Source: Ruegeria faecimaris
GTDB lineage: Bacteria; Pseudomonadota; Alphaproteobacteria; Rhodobacterales; Rhodobacteraceae
Reading direction: 5' to 3'
DNA: 64,000 nucleotides
Assembly (NCBI RefSeq): GCF_900182615.1
Contig: NZ_FXTE01000007.1
Location: 62,001 to 126,000 of the forward strand
This document shows positions 17,234 through 24,732 of this stretch, one piece after another. The notes under the pieces are model-generated. The model was not told the DNA's origin. It saw only the letters and a program-made list of their open reading frames with translations, and did no database searches. A program made the position numbers and the translations under genes. Each line of letters opens with the position of its first letter. The stretch's first letter is position 1.

Positions 17234-18918
17234 TGCGGCAACTCCGGATAAACCCACAGATCGGCATTTTCCGGCGTTAGCTCATCAGGATATGGTGCGC
17301 CGGAGTACATGCAGATCCGCACCCAGCGGTCCGACCGGGGGTCAAAATGGGTTGCCCCAAAAAACGACAGCTTGGCCCGCAGCATGTCGATAGGCAGGAC
17401 AGCGGCGCTGATCGTGTTGTCGTGGATTTCACCATAGGGGGCTACTCGGCTCATTTGAGCGCGGCGCAGGGTGTGGCGATGTTCAGGATGGCGCAGCAGA
17501 AACTCTGCAACGGAGGAGCGAGTATCCCATTCGGCAAGTGCCTTAAACGCCATCGCGGCGTCACGGGCCGGGGCAAGGGGCTGTTCGTAACCGGCTATCG
17601 GTTCCTCAAAGCGCTCACCCAGTCGCGGCTCCAGCTTCTCCTCGGAGACATACCAGGCCCGCGCACAGTTTTCCGCTGCGTTCCAATCCAGATCCAAGGC
17701 CCAGCCAAAACTGTTACTGATCAGATCGCGCGCAGCGCCTACCGACATTGATCCATCAATCACATGGGCACTTGAATTACTGTCGGCCATACAACAGCTC
17801 AGCCCATCGACCAATTCGCCATAGGGCTCAAGGATAAGCGAGGCGAGCAGTTCCTGGCCCTCCTCGCTCAGCGCGGATTGCGACCACAGGATCAACCGAT
17901 CCCAGGGTTGGTTCTGCGTCAGATCATCCCTGTCCAGATACCCAGAGATTGCCTGCAGATCGTTGTTGAGCGCCGCCAGCTTATCGCGCTGGACCGGATG
18001 CTCAGACTGCCACCAGGACATCGAGAGTTTGCTACGATCATAGATGCCACGGAATTGACGGGCCTCATCTTCCGAGGCGCTCAAGAGCGACCGTACACGG
18101 GCGATGGCCTCCTCTCGCGCCATGATCCAGTTATTGAACAAGATCGGATGGTTGACGATGAACGGGGCCATGCCCAGACCTGTGGAATTGCCAATGCCGA
18201 GCCAACTGGCGATCTGCGGATCTAACTGCGCGGTTTGATCGCCGCCCTTCACTTGGGCCATATGCTGCACCAGATCGCGCACAAAGGTCCGGGTCAGGTA
18301 GACCGACAACATCTCGGTCTGGAACGGGCCGTTGACCTCGGGGCGACTGGCTGTTTTCTCGCGATCTGCAGCCCCAAACTTGCCGGAACCATACACGGCG
18401 GTTGTCCGCATCAGGTAGCCAACCTGATAAATCTGTTCCAGATCAGGTTGTTGACCAGCGGCCAGACGGTCGACCACATGTGCCCACAGGCGGACTGACC
18501 GGTTGGCGCGCGACAATGACAGTTCTGACTCGCTGACGCGCCCGGCCTCTTGCACTGGTACGTTTTGCGACAGGCGGTGAATATCATCCGCCGTCGGAAT
18601 GCCGTCAAATAGCGCGAAGGTGGCATCCCAGGCCTCGGCGATGACCCGGTCCGAGCGTTTTTCGGGCGGCAGATCATGGGCAAACGCCACAAGAGAATAT
18701 GCGTGATCAGGGCCTTGCGCGGTATAGACCGCATGGCCAACGCCGTGTTCGTCAATCTCGAACGCAGGGCGGGAAAAACTCCAGTTTTCCTGCGCCATAC
18801 GGCGGGTCAGTTGCCGCATAAAGCTGAGACGGCATTGATGCAGCGAGCCCAGCCGCGACAGCCGCATGACCATCGCGGGATCACGTCTGACATTTTCAGT
18901 CTGCACGCGTGTATTCAT
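17230..18918 (-). CDS. Conserved-type hypothetical protein, 562 residues, unknown function
   Basis: I do not recognise this family. The start at 18918 (MNTRVQTENVRR) lies four bases after the M19 gene, and the frame upstream to 18996 only overlaps that gene. The product is soluble, without a signal peptide or membrane helix. It is rich in Trp, Arg, Leu and Glu and mostly helical in appearance. Notable pieces are GLGMAPFIVNHPILFNNW near the middle, a Cys-Cys pair (LSCCMADSNSS), a Trp-rich FGWALDLDWNAAENCARAW stretch and a C-terminal VRICMYSGAPYPDELTPEN. It is translationally coupled to the DUF3726 gene, so it probably serves the same catabolic pathway as an enzyme of new type or an assembly factor. 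Confidence 0.7.
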   Translation of the reverse strand: MNTRVQTENVRRDPAMVMRLSRLGSLHQCRLSFMRQLTRRMAQENWSFSRPAFEIDEHGVGHAVYTAQGPDHAYSLVAFAHDLPPEKRSDRVIAEAWDATFALFDGIPTADDIHRLSQNVPVQEAGRVSESELSLSRANRSVRLWAHVVDRLAAGQQPDLEQIYQVGYLMRTTAVYGSGKFGAADREKTASRPEVNGPFQTEMLSVYLTRTFVRDLVQHMAQVKGGDQTAQLDPQIASWLGIGNSTGLGMAPFIVNHPILFNNWIMAREEAIARVRSLLSASEDEARQFRGIYDRSKLSMSWWQSEHPVQRDKLAALNNDLQAISGYLDRDDLTQNQPWDRLILWSQSALSEEGQELLASLILEPYGELVDGLSCCMADSNSSAHVIDGSMSVGAARDLISNSFGWALDLDWNAAENCARAWYVSEEKLEPRLGERFEEPIAGYEQPLAPARDAAMAFKALAEWDTRSSVAEFLLRHPEHRHTLRRAQMSRVAPYGEIHDNTISAAVLPIDMLRAKLSFFGATHFDPRSDRWVRICMYSGAPYPDELTPENADLWVYPELPQ

Positions 18919-18922
18919 AGTG

Positions 18923-19900
18923 TTACCCTTGTGGGACGAAGTTCTCGGCGAAGAACTGATACCAATTCCTGCCCATGATCCCGGCCACTTCGTCATCGTT
19001 CAGGCCGGTCGCGCGTAACCCTTGTTCGATGTTCCCAAAATCTCGGTTGTCCTGAAACCAGCCCGGCATGGGCGGAAAGCCTGGTGCCGAAGCGGATCCC
19101 TCGCCATAGTCGATTTCCTTGGTCCAGCGGCCAACCCGCATCCATTCCACAATGCTGTCGGGTTGATCCTGACACAGGTCTGTGCCGATCCCCAGATGCT
19201 GCGCGCCGTATTTGTCGGCGGCGCGTGCGATCATCTCGCAAAAACTGTCCAGCGTGCAGTCGGATTTATCTTTCAGATGGTGGGGATAAACCGAAAAGCC
19301 AAGCATCCCGCCATTTTCCGTCACAGCACGAATGACATCGTCACGCTTGTTACGCAGCGCGGGCGACCAATCATACGGGTTCGCGTGAGTGATGGCTATG
19401 GGACGCTCGGACAATTCAGCGGCCTCGATGGTGGAACGGTCCGCCGAATGGCTCATGTCCACTACAAGACCTACGCGGTTCATCTCTTTGATCACCTGCT
19501 TGCCCATACGGGTGATGCCTGTGTCTTCGGCCTCATAACAGCCGGTCGCCAGCAAGGACTGGTTGTTATAGGTCAGCTGCATGAAACGGGCGCCAAGATC
19601 GTGCAGGATTTCGACTAGCCCGATATCGTCTTCGATGGGCGAGGGGTTCTGAAAGCCAAAGAACACAGCCGTCCGGCCCGTTTTACGAGCCGTATCGATA
19701 TCGCTGGCCCAGCGCCCTTTCATGATCAGGTCCGGGTATTGTTCGAACCAGCGGTTCCATTTCTCGAAATTCAGAACCGTTTCGCGAAAGTTCTCGTGGT
19801 ACGAGATGGTGACGTGGATCGCGTCCACGCCCCCGTCACGCAGTTGGCGGAAAATCTTTTCCGACCAGTTGGCATATTGTAGCCCGTCGATCCGCATCAC
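18923..19900 (-). CDS. Divergent peptidase M19 (membrane dipeptidase) family protein
   Basis: An amidohydrolase-fold protein related to renal/membrane dipeptidase. The 325-residue sequence keeps VVDMSHS (His151), ITHANP (His172), the SPALRNKRDD segment and IGTDL. It lacks two metal-site elements of true M19 enzymes: the N-terminal DGHxD is replaced by IDGLQYANW, and the bridging glutamate region reads FGFQNPSP, with Gln84. There is no signal peptide, so it should be cytosolic. Its ATG overlaps the aldehyde dehydrogenase stop by four bases. It probably hydrolyses something other than a dipeptide, perhaps a ring or amide intermediate of the pathway. That role is an inference. Confidence 0.75.
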   Translation of the reverse strand: MMRIDGLQYANWSEKIFRQLRDGGVDAIHVTISYHENFRETVLNFEKWNRWFEQYPDLIMKGRWASDIDTARKTGRTAVFFGFQNPSPIEDDIGLVEILHDLGARFMQLTYNNQSLLATGCYEAEDTGITRMGKQVIKEMNRVGLVVDMSHSADRSTIEAAELSERPIAITHANPYDWSPALRNKRDDVIRAVTENGGMLGFSVYPHHLKDKSDCTLDSFCEMIARAADKYGAQHLGIGTDLCQDQPDSIVEWMRVGRWTKEIDYGEGSASAPGFPPMPGWFQDNRDFGNIEQGLRATGLNDDEVAGIMGRNWYQFFAENFVPQG

Positions 19901-21339
19901 ACGGGGCCCGCGCTGATATAGGCGGTTTTGACCGTGGTATAGAACTCGGCCGCAGCCTTACCCTGTTCGCGCGGCCCGTAAGAGCTGTCGCCGCGGCCGC
20001 CAAAAGGCACGTGGTAGTCGGTGCCTGCAGTGGGCAGGTTCACAGTCACAACACCAGTGCGCGCATTGCGACGGAAATGCGTGGCGCGGGCCAGCGATTT
20101 GGTCACGATGCCCGAGGTCAGGCCAAAGTTGGTGTCGTTGACGACGCTCAGCGCTTCGTCATAGCTGCCAACCTTGATGACACAGGTCAGGGGCGCGAAC
20201 ATTTCTTCGCGGTTGATGCGCATGTCGTTGTTGGTGTTCAGAAACACGCCCGGCGACATGTAGAACCCGTCATGAGGCATCTCCAGCCGGGTTCCACCAC
20301 AGGCCAGCTCGGCTCCTTCGGATTTGCCCAGATCAACATAGGCCAGGTTTTCGCTCAGCTGCTGTTGGCTGACGACGGGACCCATCTGCACGCCTTCCTC
20401 CAGCGCGTGGCCGACCTTCATCGCTTGCGCACCGGCCACCAGCTTTTCGACAAACGCGTCATGGATACCCGCATGCACGACAAGGCGCGAAGACGCCGTA
20501 CATTTCTGTCCGGTGCCGCCAAACGCTCCTCCCAATGCCAGAGTAACGGCCAGATCCAGATCGGCATCGTCCATCACAGCCAGCGCGTTTTTTGATCCCA
20601 TTTCCATCTGAACTTTGGTCAGGTTCTGGATGGCGGCTGCTGCGATACCCTTGCCGACCGGGACTGACCCGGTAAAGGAAATTGCATTGACCTTGGGGCT
20701 TTCGACCAGGCGTTGCCCGATGCTGCGCCCCGAACCCATGACCAGACTGAACAGACCTTTGGGGATGTCCTGACGTTCGATGATTTCGGTCAGTGCGACA
20801 GCGGATGCCGGGGTGATGTTGGCGGGTTTCCACACAACCGCGTTGCCATAGCACAGTGCTGGAGCAATCTTCCACGAGGCAGTCGCGGTAGGGAAGTTCC
20901 ATGGGCTGATGATGGCGACAACGCCGACAGCTTCGCGGCGAACGTCTACTTCGATATCGGGGCGCACAGAATCCGCGTTCTCACCGATTTGACGCAGGCA
21001 TTCAGCTGCGTAGTAGGTAAAGAACTGCCCGGCGCGGAACACTTCGCCTTTGCCTTCGGCCAGCGGCTTGCCTTCTTCGCGCGCCAAGAGCGTACCCAGT
21101 TCTTCGGCCCGGGCCATCATTTCATTGCCGATAGCGTTCAGAACGGCTTGCTTCCGTTCGATGCCATAGGCGGCCCATTCAGCCTGTGCAACACGGGCTT
21201 GATCCAGCGTCGCCTCAAGCTGGTCAGCGCTGGCCTGTGCAAACATGCCGACCAGATCGCTCAGGTCCGAAGGATTGCGGTTTTCGATTTCAGACTCACC
21301 TGCCAGCCATTCGCCAGCAATCAGATTCAGTTGTGTCAC
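19897..21339 (-). CDS. NAD(P)-dependent aldehyde dehydrogenase
   Basis: An ALDH-superfamily enzyme that oxidises an aldehyde or semialdehyde to the acid. It shows IISPWNFPTATASWK, FTGSVPVGKGI, the QMEMGSKNALAVMDDADLD segment and the catalytic cysteine in GGTGQKCTASSR. I chose GTG at 21339 (MTQLNLIAGEWLAGE, 480 residues) because ALDHs usually begin just before this segment. A longer frame to a TTG at 21405 would put the start inside a palindrome in the divergent promoter. It is the first gene of a five-gene minus-strand operon with divergent lysR. Sequence style resembles succinate- or ketoglutarate-semialdehyde dehydrogenases, but the true aldehyde is unknown. Confidence 0.8.
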   Translation of the reverse strand: MTQLNLIAGEWLAGESEIENRNPSDLSDLVGMFAQASADQLEATLDQARVAQAEWAAYGIERKQAVLNAIGNEMMARAEELGTLLAREEGKPLAEGKGEVFRAGQFFTYYAAECLRQIGENADSVRPDIEVDVRREAVGVVAIISPWNFPTATASWKIAPALCYGNAVVWKPANITPASAVALTEIIERQDIPKGLFSLVMGSGRSIGQRLVESPKVNAISFTGSVPVGKGIAAAAIQNLTKVQMEMGSKNALAVMDDADLDLAVTLALGGAFGGTGQKCTASSRLVVHAGIHDAFVEKLVAGAQAMKVGHALEEGVQMGPVVSQQQLSENLAYVDLGKSEGAELACGGTRLEMPHDGFYMSPGVFLNTNNDMRINREEMFAPLTCVIKVGSYDEALSVVNDTNFGLTSGIVTKSLARATHFRRNARTGVVTVNLPTAGTDYHVPFGGRGDSSYGPREQGKAAAEFYTTVKTAYISAGPV

Positions 21340-21402
21340 GTTACGCCCCAGTGCGATTTCATTTGACCTAGGATGGATTTTTTGGCGAACATCAGTCAAA
21401 CT

Positions 21403-21422
21403 CAATTAAATGAAACAAATTG
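21403..21422. promoter_or_regulatory. Candidate LysR-type operator between aldehyde dehydrogenase and lysR genes
   Basis: CAATT-N10-AATTG is a perfect 5-bp inverted repeat containing the T-N11-A core (T at 21407, A at 21419) typical of LysR-type sites. It sits 16-35 bases upstream of the lysR start and 64-83 bases upstream of the chosen aldehyde dehydrogenase start. Control of both directions by the adjacent LysR protein is inferred. Confidence 0.5.
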
Positions 21423-21437
21423 CAGAAAAACTGAAGT

Positions 21438-22325
21438 ATGGCGATCAAGATTGAAACACTGCGCAGTTTTTGCACGGTTGTGCAGACTGGTAATCTGACC
21501 GAGGCCGCCGACCGTCTTGGACGAACGCAATCGGCGGTGTCGATGACGCTGAAGCAGCTTGAGGAGCACCTGGGTAAGAAGCTGTTCGAGGGAGAGCGCA
21601 AAAATCGACTGTCAGAAGTGGGTCGGCAGGTTCATGATTTGGCTTTGAAGCAGGTTAGACAGTTCGATCAAACAGTTCAGGATATCGAGGCAATAGCCAG
21701 CGCAGAGTACGGGCTGTTGCGGATCGTGTCTGTGCCGTCGGTGGCGGCGCTTGCCTTTCCCAAGGTGCTGAGTCACATGAATAGCCATTTCCCCGATATC
21801 AGGATCGAGCTCCGCGATACCGATACACAGCAGGTACTGGACGCAGTTGTGCAAGGAAAAGCGGATATCGGTATTGCATCCGGGTATCTTGCGCTAAACG
21901 GGGTCACAGCCACGCCCTTGTTCGAAGACAGGTTTGGGGTGGTTTGCACGGCTGCTCACCCGCTGGCACAGCAATCGGAGATGCCAACCATCGAACAGGT
22001 GGCTTCGGTTCCCTTCATACGCAATGCTCTGTGCGATCTGGTTCAGTCCCCGCGGTTTCACGCGGCGATTTCGAAGGCCGGTGTGACCATTCAGAACACC
22101 CATTCACTGATCGCATTGGTGCGCACCGAGGAATGGGTGACGGTTTTGCCGCAAACCGTTGCACGGTCTCTTCCTGAGGCTATCGTCTTCCGTCCTATAG
22201 CTGATCTCGAAGATCAAAGGCAGGTGTATCTTTATGTCTCGCAACGCTCGCGCTTTCAAACGCTGACGGACGCGTTTGGGGACTTCATCCTGAAGCAGGA
22301 TCTTGTACTGGGATCTGAGGACTGA
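21438..22325 (+). CDS. LysR-family transcriptional regulator
   Basis: A 295-residue LysR-type regulator with an N-terminal winged helix (GNLTEAADRLGRTQSAVSMTLKQLE, residues about 17-41) and a periplasmic-binding-like effector domain. It is divergent from the aldehyde dehydrogenase operon across about 100 bases that contain a candidate T-N11-A operator, the classical layout for an activator and its target operon. It also lies 341 bases before the betaine-type transporter, transcribed in the same direction. I expect it to sense the substrate or an intermediate of the 15578-21339 pathway. The ligand is unknown. Confidence 0.88.
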   Translation: MAIKIETLRSFCTVVQTGNLTEAADRLGRTQSAVSMTLKQLEEHLGKKLFEGERKNRLSEVGRQVHDLALKQVRQFDQTVQDIEAIASAEYGLLRIVSVPSVAALAFPKVLSHMNSHFPDIRIELRDTDTQQVLDAVVQGKADIGIASGYLALNGVTATPLFEDRFGVVCTAAHPLAQQSEMPTIEQVASVPFIRNALCDLVQSPRFHAAISKAGVTIQNTHSLIALVRTEEWVTVLPQTVARSLPEAIVFRPIADLEDQRQVYLYVSQRSRFQTLTDAFGDFILKQDLVLGSED

Positions 22326-22532
22326 CTGGATAAAATCTGTGCCCCTGTCTGAGATGGCGCCGCTTAGGGGATATTGATGGCAGACAAGCCCACTCAAGAA
22401 TCGGCTGCACCTATTTCAGGCGTCATATCGATCAAGATCAGAATAAACCGAAACTAATATTCGAGAAAGACGCATATATCGATTTGTGGCATGTTGTTCT
22501 TGATGGGTCATGTGTCGGCATGTTTGAATTTT
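22326..22532. other. Upstream half of the lysR-transporter intergenic region, no gene seen
   Basis: The 341 bases 22326-22666 contain no convincing open frame. This upstream part is fairly AT-rich around 22430-22490 and probably contains the promoter for the transporter operon. No -35/-10 pair was good enough to call. The downstream half holds the structured element listed next. Confidence 0.5.
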
Positions 22533-22605
22533 CCTGTCAAACCGGCGCGCCCGGTAACTGGCTAAGAAAGGGGGATGGAACGTCATCCCGATGTCGTTTG
22601 ACAGG
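22533..22605 (+). ncRNA. Candidate structured leader RNA upstream of the betaine-type transporter
   Basis: A perfect 10-bp inverted repeat, CCTGTCAAAC (22533-22542) with GTTTGACAGG (22596-22605), encloses 53 bases. Inside it are a short hairpin from ACCGG-N5-CCGGT (22541-22555, sharing two bases with the outer stem) and a perfect 6-bp hairpin GGGATG-N6-CATCCC (22572-22589). The linker between the hairpins is purine-rich. A three-way-junction shape ending about 60 bases before the transporter start codon fits a cis-regulatory RNA. I could not match it to a known riboswitch class. Alternatively the 3' arm contains a TTGACA promoter element, although no good -10 follows it. Confidence 0.4.
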
Positions 22606-22666
22606 CGTACCGCTGCCCAGAGGGTAAGAAGAACAGCGCCTCGAACGCCCAACACGGAGAAATAAT

Positions 22667-23617
22667 ATGAACAAACTCACTATGTTACTGGGAGGCGCGT
22701 CGATGATGGTCGCTGTGCCTGCTTTTGCTGCTGACATTGTGATCGGTGTGCCGAACTGGCCATCGGTAAATGCAACAGCGCACATTCTAAAGGTTGCGAT
22801 CGAACAAAATCTGGGGCTAGAGGTCGAGCTTCAGAATGGCACCAACCCGATCGTGTTCGAGGCGATGGATTCCGGCGCCATGCACGTACACCCCGAAGTG
22901 TGGATGCCGAACCAGCAGAACCTGCATGACACCTATGTAACCGAAAAGGGTACAGTTACCTTCAATTCCAATGGCGTTGAGGCATTTCAGGGAATGTGTG
23001 TCGACAAGGCGACCGCTGATGCCAATGATATCCGGTCCATTGACGACCTGACCAATCCTGACATCGCGGCACTGTTCGACAGCAATGGCGACGGGCAGGG
23101 CGAAGTATGGATCGGTGCCCCCGGCTGGGCGTCGACCAATGTCGAGAAAATCCGGGCCAAATCATATGGCTATGACCAAGTCATGGAACTGACCGAGATA
23201 GACGAAACCGTCGCCTATGCGAACCTTGATAACGCGATCAAAGCGGGTGAGCCTTGGGTGGGTTTCTGCTATACGCCGCATTACGTGTTTGAACTGCATG
23301 ATCTTCAGATCCTGGAAGAGCCAGCCTATGACGCGGCAAAATGGAATGTCCTGCAGCCCACGGATGATCCGGATTGGCTGGAGAAATCCGAAGCAGGTGT
23401 CGCCTGGGATTTGGCCTATCTGCACCTTCACTATGCCAAATCTCTTGAGGATGAGTACCCCGAGGTTGCTCGGCTGTTGTCCAACATGAAACTGGATACT
23501 GCCGCTGTCTCGGCCATGACTTATGCGCTTGTCATAGATGGCAAAGAGCCGCTCGCATATGCCGAAGAATGGGTCGGTGCGAACGAAGATGCGGTTCTGA
23601 ACTGGATGTCAGAGTGA
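22667..23617 (+). CDS. Glycine betaine/proline-type ABC transporter substrate-binding protein
   Basis: A periplasmic receptor of the OpuAC/ProX family, which binds quaternary ammonium compounds. The 316-residue protein has a signal peptide ending near residue 22 (AFA-ADIV) and tryptophans in ligand-pocket-like segments (GVPNWPS, PEVWMPNQQ, GAPGWAS). Ligands of this family bind in aromatic cages. The ATG at 22667 follows a CGGAGA ribosome site. A candidate structured leader lies upstream and an 11-bp stem-loop directly downstream, before the ATPase gene. The ligand could be glycine betaine or another betaine. Neighbouring catabolic genes suggest uptake for food more than osmoprotection. Confidence 0.85.
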   Translation: MNKLTMLLGGASMMVAVPAFAADIVIGVPNWPSVNATAHILKVAIEQNLGLEVELQNGTNPIVFEAMDSGAMHVHPEVWMPNQQNLHDTYVTEKGTVTFNSNGVEAFQGMCVDKATADANDIRSIDDLTNPDIAALFDSNGDGQGEVWIGAPGWASTNVEKIRAKSYGYDQVMELTEIDETVAYANLDNAIKAGEPWVGFCYTPHYVFELHDLQILEEPAYDAAKWNVLQPTDDPDWLEKSEAGVAWDLAYLHLHYAKSLEDEYPEVARLLSNMKLDTAAVSAMTYALVIDGKEPLAYAEEWVGANEDAVLNWMSE

Positions 23618-23646
23618 TCGGTAACGCTCGGAACTGAATTACAGAT

Positions 23647-23672
23647 AGGCCGCCGGGAATGCCTGGCGGCCT
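23647..23672 (+). other. Intercistronic stem-loop after the binding-protein gene
   Basis: AGGCCGCC (23647-23654) pairs perfectly with GGCGGCCT (23665-23672), and the stem extends inward by three more pairs (one G-U) to an AATG loop. A short GTTTTG follows, so partial termination is possible, but the next gene starts only 22 bases on and belongs to the same transporter. It is best seen as an mRNA-stabilising or attenuating hairpin. Confidence 0.7.
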
Positions 23673-23694
23673 GTTTTGCATTGAAGGGGCAAGT

Positions 23695-24732
23695 ATGACC
23701 GAAACAGTCGTTAAGCTGACAGATGTCTGGAAGATTTTCGGTGCGCGGGCAGAGGAGGCCATGACCGCAGTACGGGATGAAGGGATTGGAAAGCCTGAAG
23801 TTCTTGAAAGGTATAATTGTGTGGTCGGCGTACAGGGTGCGTCTTTCGAAGTCCCGCGCGGCGAAATCTTCTGCATTATGGGTCTTTCGGGATCCGGGAA
23901 ATCCACGCTGGTGCGCCACGTGAACCGCTTGATCGAGCCGACCTCAGGCAAGATCGAGATTCTGGGCCAGGACGTATCCAAAATATCCGAGGCTGAGCTG
24001 CGCCGTATCCGCGCGCAGCAGATCGGGATGGTTTTCCAGCATATGGCGCTGATGCCGCACCGATCTGTCAGAGACAATGTGGCCTATCCTTTGGAAATTC
24101 GAAAAGTGTCCAAATCCAAGCGCTGGGCAGTCTCGGACCATGCGCTGGGTCTGGTGGACCTGACCGGGTACGAAGATCGCTTGCCCAAAGAATTGTCGGG
24201 CGGGATGCAGCAGCGTGTTGGAATTGCCCGCGCGCTGGCCTCTGATCCGGAAATCCTGTTAATGGACGAGCCCTTTTCTGCGCTCGATCCGCTGATCAGG
24301 CTGCAGTTGCAGGACCAGTTCAAAGCGCTGGTCGCTCAGTTGCAGAAGACGACGTTGTTCATCACCCATGATCTGGACGAAGCGATCCGCATTGGCCACC
24401 GGATTGCGATCATGAAAGATGGTGTCATCGTTCAGATTGGCACACCGGAAGACATCGTGATGAATCCGGCTGATGACTATGTGCGCGAGTTTGTTCAGGG
24501 CATCTCCAAACTGAAACTTGTCAAGGCGCATTCAATCATGGAGCCACTGGACAGCTATTCCGGCCCGACCGACGGCGCGCCGCGCGCGGATGAGGGGGCC
24601 GATCTGGATCAGTTGATCGACCTGGCTGTCGACACGGACCTGCCGGTGATCATCACCGATGCAGGACAGGACGTGGGCGTCGTGACCAAACCGCGCCTGT
24701 TGCGCGGAATTCAGGGGGGCAAAAATGACTGA
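23695..24732 (+). CDS. Glycine betaine/proline-type ABC transporter ATP-binding protein
   Basis: The ATPase of the betaine-type importer, ProV/OpuAA-like. I chose the ATG at 23695 (MTETVVKLTDVW, 345 residues), which has GAAGGGGC just upstream. The frame to 23659 would cover the intercistronic hairpin. It shows Walker A GLSGSGKST, FQHMALMPHRSVRDNVAYPLE, the signature LSGGMQQR and Walker B ILLMDEP. The final 70 residues form a short regulatory tail in the position of the CBS domains of OpuAA/ProV. The gene overlaps the permease gene by eight bases. Confidence 0.88.
   Translation: MTETVVKLTDVWKIFGARAEEAMTAVRDEGIGKPEVLERYNCVVGVQGASFEVPRGEIFCIMGLSGSGKSTLVRHVNRLIEPTSGKIEILGQDVSKISEAELRRIRAQQIGMVFQHMALMPHRSVRDNVAYPLEIRKVSKSKRWAVSDHALGLVDLTGYEDRLPKELSGGMQQRVGIARALASDPEILLMDEPFSALDPLIRLQLQDQFKALVAQLQKTTLFITHDLDEAIRIGHRIAIMKDGVIVQIGTPEDIVMNPADDYVREFVQGISKLKLVKAHSIMEPLDSYSGPTDGAPRADEGADLDQLIDLAVDTDLPVIITDAGQDVGVVTKPRLLRGIQGGKND

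Noticed and set aside
22598..22626. TTGACA at 22598-22603 as a -35 box for the betaine transporter
   Set aside because: No acceptable -10 lies at 16-18 bases (the best is AGGGTA). The hexamer is explained by the 3' arm of the 10-bp inverted repeat. It remains the main competing reading of that element.
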